Shown here piece by piece: positions 33,881 to 42,999 of a stretch of 64,000 nt of DNA. The position numbers and the translations under genes were made by a program. The notes beneath the pieces are model-generated. The model had not been told where the DNA came from, did no database searches, and saw only the letters and a list, made by a program, of their open reading frames with translations. This stretch comes from Klebsiella michiganensis (GTDB lineage: Bacteria; Pseudomonadota; Gammaproteobacteria; Enterobacterales; Enterobacteriaceae). Location of the stretch: contig CP011077.1 in NCBI GenBank assembly GCA_000963575.1, forward strand, positions 1,922,001-1,986,000, read 5' to 3'. The stretch's first letter is position 1. Each line of letters opens with the position of its first letter.

Positions 33881-35509
33881 TTACCCCTTGCGACAGTCGG
33901 CAAGAATATCCGTATCCTTTTGATAAACCGAGCTATGAATATTCATCATGCCCAGCAGCGTGGAAAACAAATTGTCCTGGGACACCGCATCACTGGCGGC
34001 TTTGTGCGCCAGGCATTCGCGGTCCAGCGCAAAGTTTCGCTGGTAATCCTCTGACAGCCAAAACAGCAGCGGAATATGTGTCTGCTGCGAAGGCGCAAGC
34101 ATATACGGCGTGCCGTGCAGATAAATCCCGCTTTCCCCGAGAGATTCACCGTGATCTGCCAGGTAAACCAGCGCCGTGTTCAGCTTAGCCTGATGCTGTT
34201 TTAGCTTGTCGATAAGGCGGCTCAGCACATCGTCGGTGTGCAGGATGGTATTGTCGTAGGTGTTTATTAGCGCCTGCCGGTCGCAGTCCTGAATCTGGTT
34301 GCTGTCGCAGGTTGGCGTGAAGCGGCGGAAAGCGGCCGGATAACGCTGGTAGTAGGCCGGCCCGTGGCTACCCATCAAATGCAGCACAAGGACGGTATCC
34401 CGCTGCAGGCCGTCAATCACGTTGTCCAGGCGGTGGAGCAGGACATCGTCAATACAGGCGCCGTCTGTGCAGTACACGTCCAGCTGCCACTGTGTCATAT
34501 CGGTATGGGGAATACGGTCACAGGCGCCTTTGCAGCCGCCGTCGTTATCCCGCCACAGCACGTTCACGCCGCCGTGTGCCAGCACATCCAGCAGGCCTTC
34601 CTGATGCCGGGCGAGATCGGCATCGTAGGTTTTCCGCGGCATGTCTGAGAACATGCAGGGCACAGAAACTGCGGTTTCCGTTCCGCAGGACGAAGCCTTC
34701 TGGAAGTAGATCACTCCCTGTTTTTTCATCTGGGGGTTTGTTTCACGGGGATAGCCACCCAGCGAGTAGTTCTCGGCTCTTGACGCTTCACCGACCACCA
34801 GCACCACCAGGGTTTTCCTGGCCTGCTGCTTAATTAACGGGCCTCTTTGCGCATCCTCGCCAATTTTTATCAGCGTCTGGTCCCCGGCGAACCAGCGCTC
34901 TTTGCTGTAGCGGCTCAGGGCGCTGATGTAGTTTGCCGGCGTTACCATTTTCACCACACCTTTGTTATTGCGGAACAGCGAAGCGTAGTCTTTGTAAAAC
35001 ACGGCGGCGACGAGGATTATCACCAGCAGCCCGGCCAGAATGCTGACCAGACGAGTCAGCACGGTATGCCACCAGCGCGCCGGCTGAACCTTCACCAGAG
35101 AAAGCAAAAGGGCGGGGATGATACCCAGCAGGGCCAGCCAGCTAACCAACTGAGGCGTAACCAGCGCGGTGGCTTCCTGGGAGTTAGTTTCAAACACGTT
35201 CACCATAATGTTTTTATCGATGACGGCCCCGTAGGTGAACATAAAATAGTTGCTGGCAGCGCAGCCGATAACCAGCAGCACCAGCACAGGTTTGCGCAGC
35301 CACGGCAAGTTCACCACGCTGAAAATCGTCAGCCAGGCGCAGAACAGCACCACCGGCACCGAAGCTGCAAACAACCAGCTATGGAAGGAGTCCGGGGCAA
35401 TCAACTGCCAGCTGCGGTGGATAAACAGAGAATTGATCAGCGTAAAGAAAAAGGCACAACAGAGGTTAAATTGCGCATCGTTACACTGTAACTTTTTTAG
35501 GAAATTCAT
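33881..35509 (-). CDS. EptA-family lipid A phosphoethanolamine transferase
   Basis: 542 residues with five N-terminal membrane helices (to about residue 172) and a periplasmic sulfatase-fold domain. Zinc and catalytic motifs are in place: VVGEASRAENYSL, nucleophile threonine in CGTETAVSVPCMFS, HLMGSHGPAYY and LADHGESLGESGIYLHG. The family moves phosphoethanolamine from phosphatidylethanolamine to lipid A; MCR proteins belong to the same family. E. coli eptA sits with basRS, whereas this gene stands alone beside nemR, so it is a second-locus paralogue with an unknown target. Confidence 0.88.
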   Translation of the reverse strand: MNFLKKLQCNDAQFNLCCAFFFTLINSLFIHRSWQLIAPDSFHSWLFAASVPVVLFCAWLTIFSVVNLPWLRKPVLVLLVIGCAASNYFMFTYGAVIDKNIMVNVFETNSQEATALVTPQLVSWLALLGIIPALLLSLVKVQPARWWHTVLTRLVSILAGLLVIILVAAVFYKDYASLFRNNKGVVKMVTPANYISALSRYSKERWFAGDQTLIKIGEDAQRGPLIKQQARKTLVVLVVGEASRAENYSLGGYPRETNPQMKKQGVIYFQKASSCGTETAVSVPCMFSDMPRKTYDADLARHQEGLLDVLAHGGVNVLWRDNDGGCKGACDRIPHTDMTQWQLDVYCTDGACIDDVLLHRLDNVIDGLQRDTVLVLHLMGSHGPAYYQRYPAAFRRFTPTCDSNQIQDCDRQALINTYDNTILHTDDVLSRLIDKLKQHQAKLNTALVYLADHGESLGESGIYLHGTPYMLAPSQQTHIPLLFWLSEDYQRNFALDRECLAHKAASDAVSQDNLFSTLLGMMNIHSSVYQKDTDILADCRKG

Positions 35510-35676
35510 ATAAGCCGTGAATACAAAACAGAATATTCGCTAGCGTAGAGAGAGAAGATTAGCTGAACCTTAATTTTAAGACGGTTTTCGCTGAGGGGCG
35601 ATTTTTTAGCCGTCCCGCTTGCATCCGGGGCAGAGTCAGGCTTCAATTGATGCAAAGTCATTAATGAGGCGGGTTA

Positions 35677-35916
35677 GTGTCTGAACAGCTAGAATTCTTC
35701 CCCATTCAAAGCCCCTGCCGCGGGATCTGCCAGTCGGATGAACGCGGCTTCTGCCGTGGCTGCATGCGCAGCCGGGACGAACGCTTCCAGTGGCAGCAAA
35801 TGAGCGACGCCCAAAAGCAGGACGTATTGCGCCTCTGCCGCCAGCGCTTATTGCGCAAGTTACGAGCAAACAAGCCAAATTCTCCTGAAGAACCTGAGCA
35901 GCCCTCACTGTTTTAA
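35677..35916 (+). CDS. ydhL: YdhL, DUF1289 small cysteine protein
   Basis: 79 residues of the DUF1289 family. Cysteines CRGICQSDERGFCRGC are spaced as a possible metal-binding knuckle, followed by a helical LRLCRQRLLRKLR stretch. Function unknown. It precedes ydhF as in E. coli, with a 55-nt gap. Confidence 0.9.
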   Translation: MSEQLEFFPIQSPCRGICQSDERGFCRGCMRSRDERFQWQQMSDAQKQDVLRLCRQRLLRKLRANKPNSPEEPEQPSLF

Positions 35917-35971
35917 TCATTTACCGCCGTTATACTCGGGGCAGTTTTTTCCCTTTTTGAGGTTATTTTTT

Positions 35972-36868
35972 ATGGTACAGCGTATTACGATTGCCCCGCA
36001 GGGCCCGGAGTTTTCACGTCTGGTGATGGGCTACTGGCGTTTGATGGAATGGAACATGTCCCCGCGCGAGCTGGCGAGCTTTATTGAAGAGCACGTTGAG
36101 CTGGGGATCACCACGGCGGATCACGCTGACATTTACGGGGGGTACGCCTGTGAAGCGGCCTTCGGCGAGGCCATGCGCCTGGTGCCGCATCTGCGCAGCA
36201 AAATGGAGATTGTCACCAAGTGCGGGATTGCCACCACCGCTAAGCCAGAAAATGCCCTTGGCCACTACATTACCGATCGCGACTACATCATCAGCAGCGC
36301 AGAAAGCTCGCTGAAAAAACTGGCCACCGATTACCTGGATTTACTGCTGATCCACCGCCCGGACCCGCTGATGGACGCCGACGAAGTGGCAGAAGCTTTC
36401 ACCGCGCTGCATCACAGCGGCAAAGTTCGCCATTTCGGCGTGTCTAACTTTACCCCGGCTCAGTTCTCGCTGCTGCAGTCTCGTCTGCCGTTTACCCTGG
36501 CAACAAACCAGGTTGAGCTTTCGCCGGTGCACCAGCCGCTGCTGCTGGACGGCACGCTGGATCAGCTCCAGCAGCTCCGCATTCGCCCGATGGCCTGGTC
36601 ATGCCTTGGCGGCGGCCGTCTGTTTAACGACGATGAATTCCAGCCGCTGCGCGCCGAACTGCAGAAAGTGGCGGAAGAACTCGGGGCCGACACCATCGAG
36701 CAGGTAGTTTACGCCTGGGTGATGCGTCTGCCGTCCTCGCTGCTGCCGATCATTGGTTCCGGCAAAATCGAACGCGTGCGCTCTGCCATTCACTCGCTGT
36801 CTCTGAATATGACTCGCCAGCAGTGGTTCCGCATTCGTAAGGCCGCGCTCGGCTACGACGTGCCTTAA
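35972..36868 (+). CDS. ydhF: YdhF, aldo/keto reductase family oxidoreductase
   Basis: 298 residues from the ATG at 35972 (MVQRITIAPQGPEFSR), with TGAGG 9 nt upstream; the open frame begins at a TTG at 35957. The AKR barrel shows the DHADIYGGY stretch with catalytic Asp and Tyr, the Lys in VTKCGIA, and the IHRPDPL and GVSNFTPAQF motifs. Predicted NADPH-dependent cytoplasmic reductase; physiological substrate unknown. It is convergent with ydhK. Confidence 0.95.
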   Translation: MVQRITIAPQGPEFSRLVMGYWRLMEWNMSPRELASFIEEHVELGITTADHADIYGGYACEAAFGEAMRLVPHLRSKMEIVTKCGIATTAKPENALGHYITDRDYIISSAESSLKKLATDYLDLLLIHRPDPLMDADEVAEAFTALHHSGKVRHFGVSNFTPAQFSLLQSRLPFTLATNQVELSPVHQPLLLDGTLDQLQQLRIRPMAWSCLGGGRLFNDDEFQPLRAELQKVAEELGADTIEQVVYAWVMRLPSSLLPIIGSGKIERVRSAIHSLSLNMTRQQWFRIRKAALGYDVP

Positions 36869-36871
36869 TCG

Positions 36872-38893
36872 TTACTGACCGCCTGCCAGCGTGCCGGCAG
36901 GCGGTGCCTGTTCCAGCTGGGACAGCGAGCAGTAAAGCCGCCAGATAATCCCCGCCAGTTCCCGCGCCGCCGGATCGTGATGGTGCGAAAGCGTGTCGCA
37001 CATTCTTTGCAGTTCCTTCAGGGATCCCGCCAGCGGCCGCTGTAGAACCCCCCGTTCACTCATCACATCCCGCAGCGTGTGCAGGCAGACATCCCTGACC
37101 ATCGACAGCGGGTCGGAACGGGTTTCCCAACCACGCAACTGCCAGACAACGTGCGAGCAATTGAGCAGTACCACGCCCCAGCGCAGGAGCCAGCGGCGGG
37201 CGGCCTCTTCTTTGCTGCTGCTAAGCTGGCTGATGTGGTGGTACACCAGCGACTCAAACTGGCTCTCGCTGTGCTGCGGTTTGCGGCTCAACTGGTCGAT
37301 AAACCCGCGCCGAAGCGCCCGGATATGGCGGCGGCTTCGGCGGGTATCTGAGCTGGGTCTCAGGACCGAAAAGGCCAGCCATGAAATGCCCACGCCGAGC
37401 ACTTTGGCGAGGTTGTCATTCATAAATCCAGCGAAGTCGTAAACCGGCGGGTTGCTGACCGACAGAAACGATCCCATAAAGACAATCAGTTGCCCCCAAA
37501 GTGCGGCCCGCTTTACCTGCTGAAGTTTCAGCAGCTGCATGGTGAGCAACAGTGGCAGCAGGAAGACCAGGAACTGCCACAGTTGGGTGACCTGAATCAT
37601 CAGGCCAAATTTCACCAGGAAACTGAACAGCGACAGCCAGAGCAGGGTACGCATCAGCAGCGTGAGTGACCCAAGCGGCGAGGCCACAGAAGAGTAGAGC
37701 ACGCAGCTAATGGCGGCCAGGGACAGCGCCCCGCCGCCGGACTCCCACTGGGTGCCGATACACCACGCGCCGGTGAGGACGATCGTCGCAAAAGTGCGCA
37801 CGGCGCTCCATAGCGCTTCGGCATTATCGGTATGGCGCGCAAGCGGTGGGGCCTCGGGCGGCGTAATCACCGACACCGGGGAGGCATTTTCCAGCTCTCT
37901 TAGCCAGCGGCTGCTGTTAAGGTAGAGCCAGCAGAAATAGCGCAGGCGGTGCCAGAAGGCCTGATGGCGGTAGTCGTCTTGCGAATGAGGGGCGATTTGT
38001 TGCAGCAGCCGGGCGACGGTGTATTTATCGGCGTCTGGTTTCGCCAGTTCCCGCAGCAGGCTGTCCAGCACCGACCAGATATTGGCGGGGGCCTCGGGCC
38101 AGTTGAGCAGCATCCGCCGCAGGCTGGAGATCACGCTGGTCAGGCGCAATTGCTGGTGGAGCAGGTAATTCAGCAGATTGTTCTGGCGGCGGAAGCGGTA
38201 GTGGCTCCAGAACGCCTGAATGCGCAGCAGGTTCATGGTCAGGATCTGGCCGATGATGCTTTCGTGCGCGGTGCGAATGGCGTCGGTCGTTTCCGGCTGC
38301 CAGAGCAGGCTGGCGTGCTCGAGCAGTCGGGCGTGCATGTTCTTCAGGGCACTCACCAGGGCGCTGCCGTCCGAGGTGCTGGGCAGCACCATCATCATAA
38401 AGCCACCGCACAAAATCCCGACCACGACCTCGCACACTCGGGCCTGGGCGATGTCCCACAGCTCCGTCGATTCCACGGTATTGATCATCGGGAAAGCGAT
38501 AATAGCGGCGGTGTACCCGGCGAGCATGAACGCGTAGGCCACGTTATTCTGAAAATGGCTGGAAGCCCAGGTACAGATAGCCAGCCAGCTTGCCATGGCA
38601 AAGGTAAACAACCAGGGATCGTTCAGCGCGTTACCGGCAATCATTAACGAGGCTGCCGCCCCGATAAAACTGCCCGCAATACGCCCCAGGCTTTTGCTTA
38701 TTACGCCGCCAACGGTGGGGAAGCTTACCACCGCTGCGGAGGTCATGGCCCAATAAGGCTCGTCCAGATTCAGACCATAGGCAATGGCCAGCGCCATGCC
38801 CATGGCAATCGCGTTGCGCAGCGCGTAGCGCCATTGTCCGCCGGTGGCTTTTCCCCAGGGCGTGTTATGCCACGCCAGAAAACTGAGATTCAT
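36872..38893 (-). CDS. ydhK: YdhK, AaeB/FUSC-family efflux inner-membrane protein
   Basis: 673 residues with two blocks of membrane helices separated by a cytoplasmic domain, typical of the FUSC/AaeB aromatic-acid efflux pumps. The first block starts ALRNAIAMGMALAIAYGLNL and the second near residue 365. It forms a putative tripartite-like pump with YdhJ (periplasmic adaptor) and YdhI (small membrane subunit). The start overlaps the ydhJ stop by 1 nt. Substrate not established. Confidence 0.93.
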   Translation of the reverse strand: MNLSFLAWHNTPWGKATGGQWRYALRNAIAMGMALAIAYGLNLDEPYWAMTSAAVVSFPTVGGVISKSLGRIAGSFIGAAASLMIAGNALNDPWLFTFAMASWLAICTWASSHFQNNVAYAFMLAGYTAAIIAFPMINTVESTELWDIAQARVCEVVVGILCGGFMMMVLPSTSDGSALVSALKNMHARLLEHASLLWQPETTDAIRTAHESIIGQILTMNLLRIQAFWSHYRFRRQNNLLNYLLHQQLRLTSVISSLRRMLLNWPEAPANIWSVLDSLLRELAKPDADKYTVARLLQQIAPHSQDDYRHQAFWHRLRYFCWLYLNSSRWLRELENASPVSVITPPEAPPLARHTDNAEALWSAVRTFATIVLTGAWCIGTQWESGGGALSLAAISCVLYSSVASPLGSLTLLMRTLLWLSLFSFLVKFGLMIQVTQLWQFLVFLLPLLLTMQLLKLQQVKRAALWGQLIVFMGSFLSVSNPPVYDFAGFMNDNLAKVLGVGISWLAFSVLRPSSDTRRSRRHIRALRRGFIDQLSRKPQHSESQFESLVYHHISQLSSSKEEAARRWLLRWGVVLLNCSHVVWQLRGWETRSDPLSMVRDVCLHTLRDVMSERGVLQRPLAGSLKELQRMCDTLSHHHDPAARELAGIIWRLYCSLSQLEQAPPAGTLAGGQ

Positions 38894-39750
38894 CAGGGCT
38901 GAACGCTAACGGTACAGGTGGTGCCCGACACCAGCGTAACGCCTTCAGGAATGGTATCCAGACTAATGCGCACCGGCACGCGCTGTGCGAGGCGAACCCA
39001 GGGGACGTTTGGCTTAATATCTGGCACCAGGTCGCTGTCGCTTTCGATGCTTTGGTCGTAAATCGCGCGGCCAATACTTTCTACTTTGCCGCTTAACTTT
39101 TGGTTACCGTTGTAGAGCACGATCTGCACGGCATTACCCGGCTGAATGCGGCGCAGCTTGGTCTCTTCGAAATAACCCACAACGTAAAATGAATGGCTGT
39201 CCACCAGCGCGAAAACGGGTTTGCCTTCGGTGGCGTAATTCCCCGCGCGAGAGGTCAAATTCGTGACCCAGCCGTCCACCGGGGCAGCAACCGTAGTTTG
39301 CGAAAGCTGCCACTGTGCCTGCTCAAGCGTGGCCTGAGCGACTTTCACCGCTGCCTGCATCGCTTTCACGTTAATGTTGGCGGTGTCCATGTCTTCAGCG
39401 GAAATGTAGTTGCGGGGCAGATTATGGCGGCGGTTTGCTTCGTTGCTGGCTTTGGCCAGATCGGATTGGGCCTTGGCCAGCTGTGCCTCGGCGTTCAGCA
39501 CCGCAATGTGGTAAGGCGTGGCGTCGAGCGTGAACAGCGGGGTGCCTTTACTCACGAACTGGTTGTCTTTCACATTCAGCGTCGTGATGGTGCCGGACAC
39601 TTGCGGCGTGATGCTGACCTGTTCGGCACGGACTTTGCCGTCTCGCGTCCAGGGCGATTGCATGTAATAGTTCCATAACAGCCAGCCCGCCAGCAGTGCC
39701 GCAGCAAAAACGATGAGGGTGGAAAAGTATTTTATTGTTTTGATATTCAT
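38893..39750 (-). CDS. ydhJ: YdhJ, HlyD-family membrane fusion protein
   Basis: 285 residues with one N-terminal membrane anchor (TLIVFAAALLAGWLLWNYYM) and a periplasmic adaptor built from biotinyl-lipoyl-like (QVSGTITTLNVKDNQFVSKG), alpha-hairpin and beta-barrel parts. AaeA/EmrA-like partner of YdhK. Five nucleotides separate it from ydhI. Confidence 0.94.
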   Translation of the reverse strand: MNIKTIKYFSTLIVFAAALLAGWLLWNYYMQSPWTRDGKVRAEQVSITPQVSGTITTLNVKDNQFVSKGTPLFTLDATPYHIAVLNAEAQLAKAQSDLAKASNEANRRHNLPRNYISAEDMDTANINVKAMQAAVKVAQATLEQAQWQLSQTTVAAPVDGWVTNLTSRAGNYATEGKPVFALVDSHSFYVVGYFEETKLRRIQPGNAVQIVLYNGNQKLSGKVESIGRAIYDQSIESDSDLVPDIKPNVPWVRLAQRVPVRISLDTIPEGVTLVSGTTCTVSVQP

Positions 39751-39754
39751 TGCG

Positions 39755-39991
39755 TTACCACATCACCAAAAGAGCCATGCCGGCGCTGACGGACAGCGCG
39801 AAAAGGGATAAGTCCATCAACGTGGGGTGCCAGATTTCACCGGAGTAAATCCAGTCGCGCAGCAAACGGTGGACGATAAGCCAGATAAAAAAGCCGACAA
39901 ACACGGCCTTGAACAGCGGGGGAAAGTAGACTGACGCCCCGACCACAAGATCCTGAAGCGGGAAGCCAGACGGGCTAAAAGTGAGACTCAC
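39755..39991 (-). CDS. ydhI: YdhI, DUF1656 small inner-membrane protein
   Basis: 78 residues with a GTG start at 39991, chosen because AAGGAT lies 10 nt upstream and the length equals E. coli YdhI; the frame runs on to 40039. Two membrane helices (FKAVFVGFFIWLIVH and LSLFALSVSAGMALLV) as in AaeX-type subunits. First gene of ydhIJK, divergent from slyA, whose product regulates this operon in E. coli. Confidence 0.88.
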   Translation of the reverse strand: MSLTFSPSGFPLQDLVVGASVYFPPLFKAVFVGFFIWLIVHRLLRDWIYSGEIWHPTLMDLSLFALSVSAGMALLVMW

Positions 39992-40173
39992 GTAGTGATA
40001 ATCCTTTAAAAAACGGGGATGGCTGCCGTTTCCCCTCACTTAGATGTAGAATGAAAGTATAGCTGGTAGCATAACTTCGGTGAAAGTAAGGGATTTGTTT
40101 TTAACAATTAATGCCTGCACAATAGTCTAAAATCAGTATAATAAGTTAGCAAGCTAATTATAAGGAGATGAAA

Positions 40174-40614
40174 TTGGAATCGCCATCGCCATTAGGATCG
40201 GATCTGGCCCGCCTGGTACGCATCTGGCGTGCGCTGATTGACCATCGCCTGAAACCTCTGGAATTGACACAGACACACTGGGTAACGCTGCATAATATTC
40301 ATCAGCTGCCGCCAGATCAGTCACAGATTCAGTTGGCTAAAGCGATCGGCATTGAGCAGCCATCACTGGTTCGTACGCTCGATCAACTCGAAGAAAAAGG
40401 GTTAATCTCGCGTAAAACCTGTGCGAACGACCGTCGGGCAAAACGGATTAAATTGACCGAGCAGGCCGCACCTATCATTGAAAAAATGGAAGGCGTATTT
40501 AACGAAACGCGGGGAGAAATCCTGTCGGGTATTACTCGCGAAGAACAGACGCTGTTAAGCAGTCTGATCGGCCGGCTTGAGCAAAATATCATTGAACTGC
40601 AGAACCGGGGTTAA
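40174..40614 (+). CDS. slyA: SlyA, MarR-family transcriptional regulator
   Basis: 146 residues from a TTG at 40174 with AAGGAG 6 nt upstream; the ATG at 40168 abuts this ribosome site and is unlikely to be the start. The MarR winged helix (QIQLAKAIGIEQPSLVRTLD) and wing (CANDRRAKRIKLTEQ) match E. coli SlyA, which counters H-NS silencing. It carries a two-residue Ser-Pro insertion at the N-terminus. It ends in a strong terminator. Confidence 0.96.
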   Translation: MESPSPLGSDLARLVRIWRALIDHRLKPLELTQTHWVTLHNIHQLPPDQSQIQLAKAIGIEQPSLVRTLDQLEEKGLISRKTCANDRRAKRIKLTEQAAPIIEKMEGVFNETRGEILSGITREEQTLLSSLIGRLEQNIIELQNRG

Positions 40615-40630
40615 TCTTCCCGATTGAACT

Positions 40631-40666
40631 AAAGCCCCGCGGGTTATCCGGCGGGGCTTTTTTTTT
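40631..40666 (+). terminator. slyA terminator
   Basis: AAAGCCCCGC and GCGGGGCTTT pair over a 10-nt loop, followed by TTTTTT. Confidence 0.93.
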
Positions 40667-40832
40667 ATCAGACACGCCACCGACGGATGAAATATGCCCC
40701 ATAGCAAAGAGTGGCGCGAGCGTATGAGTTTGTTTATCTCTATTTCAGAAGTCTAAATGTAAATTAATTGTTTCTCTCCGCCGTCTCCCGCTTTTAATAA
40801 TGCAGGCATGTTTTTAACAATGGGCCTGCATT

Positions 40833-41738
40833 ATGTCTTATCGCATCAGTATCCTGGATAAAAGCCCCCTTGCGCAGAACGACAGCGCGACGGATGCCCT
40901 GGCGCGCACGCTGCATCTTGCGCAGCAGGCAGAAACCTGGGGCTATCACCGCTTCTGGCTGGCCGAGCACCACAACACGCCTCAGCTTGCCAGCCCTTCT
41001 CCGGAAGTGCTGATCGCCTGGATTGTCGGGCAGACCCGCAGAATTCGCGTCGGTTCCGGCGGCGTGATGCTTCAGCATTACAGCCCTTACAAAGTGGCCG
41101 AGAACTTCAACCTGCTGTCTTCTCTGGCACCTGGTCGAATCGATCTCGGTGTGGGTAAAGCGCCAGGGGGCTTGCCGCTCTCGACGCAGGCGCTGCAGCA
41201 TGGGCTTTCGCAGGCGGTGAAAGGCAGCTTTGATGAACAGCTTTCTCAGCTTGACGACTGGCTCTCACGCCGTGAAATCGCCGCAGACGAAAGCGTTCGC
41301 GCCACGCCGCTGCCGGCTCAGCGCCCGGACGGATTTTTACTGGGCGCAAGCCTGCAAAGTGCCCGGCTGGCCGCCAGCCTTGACTGGAACTTTGTCTTTG
41401 CCGCCCATTTGAACGGCGATAAAACGCTGCTGCGCGACGTGCTGGCCGACTGGCGAAAAAACAGCCGCCGCGAGGTGCTGGTGGCCGTGCAGGCTATCGT
41501 GGCGCGGGATGCCGGGCGTGCGGAAGAGCTTGCCCGGCAGGTCGAGATTTGGGGCGTGGAGCTGGAAAATGGTCAGCGCGTGAGCGTGGCCAGCGAAGCG
41601 CAGGCCCGCAGCTTTGCCCGCCAGTCAGGCAGCGCACTGCACAGCCTGACGCGCCGTGAGCCTTCGCTGTTAAAAGGAACGCCTGAAACGGTCCGGGAAG
41701 CGCTGCAGGCGCTGCACGAAGAGTACGGCATCGATTAA
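40833..41738 (+). CDS. LLM-class (MsnO8-type) flavin monooxygenase, apparently truncated
   Basis: 301 residues with the luciferase-like barrel of the MsnO8/YhbW subgroup: YRISILDKSPLA, YHRFWLAEHHN, VGSGGVMLQHYSPYKVAENF and LDLGVGKAPGGLPL-like segments. Such enzymes oxidise with reduced flavin from a partner reductase. The frame meets TAA at 41736, but after it the same frame continues 31 codons (FIIDTPVSEGPERLASLQLL) to a TGA at 41832, a typical C-terminus overlapping the next ATG. So the TAA looks like a recent nonsense change; the product lacks its last helix. First gene of the slyA-slyB insertion. Confidence 0.82.
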   Translation: MSYRISILDKSPLAQNDSATDALARTLHLAQQAETWGYHRFWLAEHHNTPQLASPSPEVLIAWIVGQTRRIRVGSGGVMLQHYSPYKVAENFNLLSSLAPGRIDLGVGKAPGGLPLSTQALQHGLSQAVKGSFDEQLSQLDDWLSRREIAADESVRATPLPAQRPDGFLLGASLQSARLAASLDWNFVFAAHLNGDKTLLRDVLADWRKNSRREVLVAVQAIVARDAGRAEELARQVEIWGVELENGQRVSVASEAQARSFARQSGSALHSLTRREPSLLKGTPETVREALQALHEEYGID

Positions 41739-41830
41739 TTTATTATTGATACGCCGGTGTCAGAAGGGCCAGAGCGCTTAGCCTCATTGCAGCTGCTGGC
41801 AGAGGCCCACGCGGTTACGGAGGCGGCTTT

Positions 41831-42952
41831 ATGACGTTTGCTCAGCAACTGATCGACTGGCGCCGCGAACTGCATCGGTTCCCGGAATTGTCCCTTGAAG
41901 AGGTGGAAACCACTTCGCGCATCCGGGACTGGCTGCAAAGCGCCGACATTCGCCTGCTTCCGTATTCGTTAAAAACCGGCGTAGTCGTGGAAATCGGCCA
42001 AGGGGAAAAGGCTGTTGCGCTGCGGGCCGATATCGACGCATTGCCGATTGAAGAAACCAGCGGCGTGGCCTTCAGCTCGCAAAATGCGGGGGTGATGCAC
42101 GCCTGTGGGCATGACGTTCACAGCAGCGTGATGCTGGGCGCGGCGCTGCTGCTGAAGCAGAACGAAGCGCAGCTTAACGGGCGCGTGCGTATTCTGTTTC
42201 AGCCCGCGGAGGAGCGCTTCGGCGGGGCAACCACGCTGGTCAAGGCCGGCGTGCTGGAGGGGATCTCGGCCATTTTTGGCATGCATAATGAGCCTGGCCT
42301 GCCGGTCGGGACGTTTGCCACGCGCGGCGGCCCGTTTTATGCCAACGTTGATCGGCTGGTCATTCAGGTTCGCGGCAAAGGGGCACACGCGGCGCGTCCT
42401 CATGAAGGTAAAGACGCGATATTGCTTGCCAGCCAGTTGGTTACCCTGCTGCAAAGCATCACCAGCCGGGAGGTTAACACTCTGGATTCAGCGGTACTGA
42501 GCGTCACGCGCATTGCGGGCGGCAACACCTGGAACGTGCTGCCTGAAAGCGTTGAACTGGAAGGCACGCTGCGGACTCACAGCGCCAGCGTGAGAGAAAA
42601 GGTCAAAGCGCGCGTCATTGAGATTGCCGCGGGCCTTGGGCGCGCTTTTGGTGCGGAAATCGACGTGACCTGGCATCTGGGGCCCGATGCACTGGTCAAC
42701 GATGCGCGCTGGGCGGCGTTTGCCAGCGAAGTCGCCGCCGCTGAAGGTTACGCCACGCATCAGGCCGATCTGCATCTGGGCGGCGAGGATTTTGCGGTTT
42801 ATCTCCAGCATATTCCCGGCGCGTTTGTCAGCCTCGGCAGCGACAGCCGTTTCGGGCTTCATCATCCGGCCTTCGACCCAGATGAAAGACTGATTGAGCC
42901 GGCGGCACGCTATTTCGCGCGGTTAGCACAATCGGCGCTACAACAACTTTAA
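41831..42952 (+). CDS. M20-family amidohydrolase (N-acyl amino acid deacylase)
   Basis: 373 residues of the M20D peptidase family (HipO/YxeP/AmaA-like). Di-metal motifs are ACGHDVHSSVMLGAALLL, QPAEERFGGATTL and the later HLGGEDFAVYLQ; the dimerisation domain lies between. These enzymes remove acyl groups from amino acids. In Bacillus, YxeP deacetylates the N-acetylcysteine product of S-(2-succino)cysteine breakdown; this context suggests a similar role here. The ATG overlaps the presumed original stop of the LLM gene. Confidence 0.9.
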   Translation: MTFAQQLIDWRRELHRFPELSLEEVETTSRIRDWLQSADIRLLPYSLKTGVVVEIGQGEKAVALRADIDALPIEETSGVAFSSQNAGVMHACGHDVHSSVMLGAALLLKQNEAQLNGRVRILFQPAEERFGGATTLVKAGVLEGISAIFGMHNEPGLPVGTFATRGGPFYANVDRLVIQVRGKGAHAARPHEGKDAILLASQLVTLLQSITSREVNTLDSAVLSVTRIAGGNTWNVLPESVELEGTLRTHSASVREKVKARVIEIAAGLGRAFGAEIDVTWHLGPDALVNDARWAAFASEVAAAEGYATHQADLHLGGEDFAVYLQHIPGAFVSLGSDSRFGLHHPAFDPDERLIEPAARYFARLAQSALQQL

Positions 42953-42999
42953 CTCTAATTAGCAATAGCGGATTTTAACCAGCCGCATAAGGATAAGTC

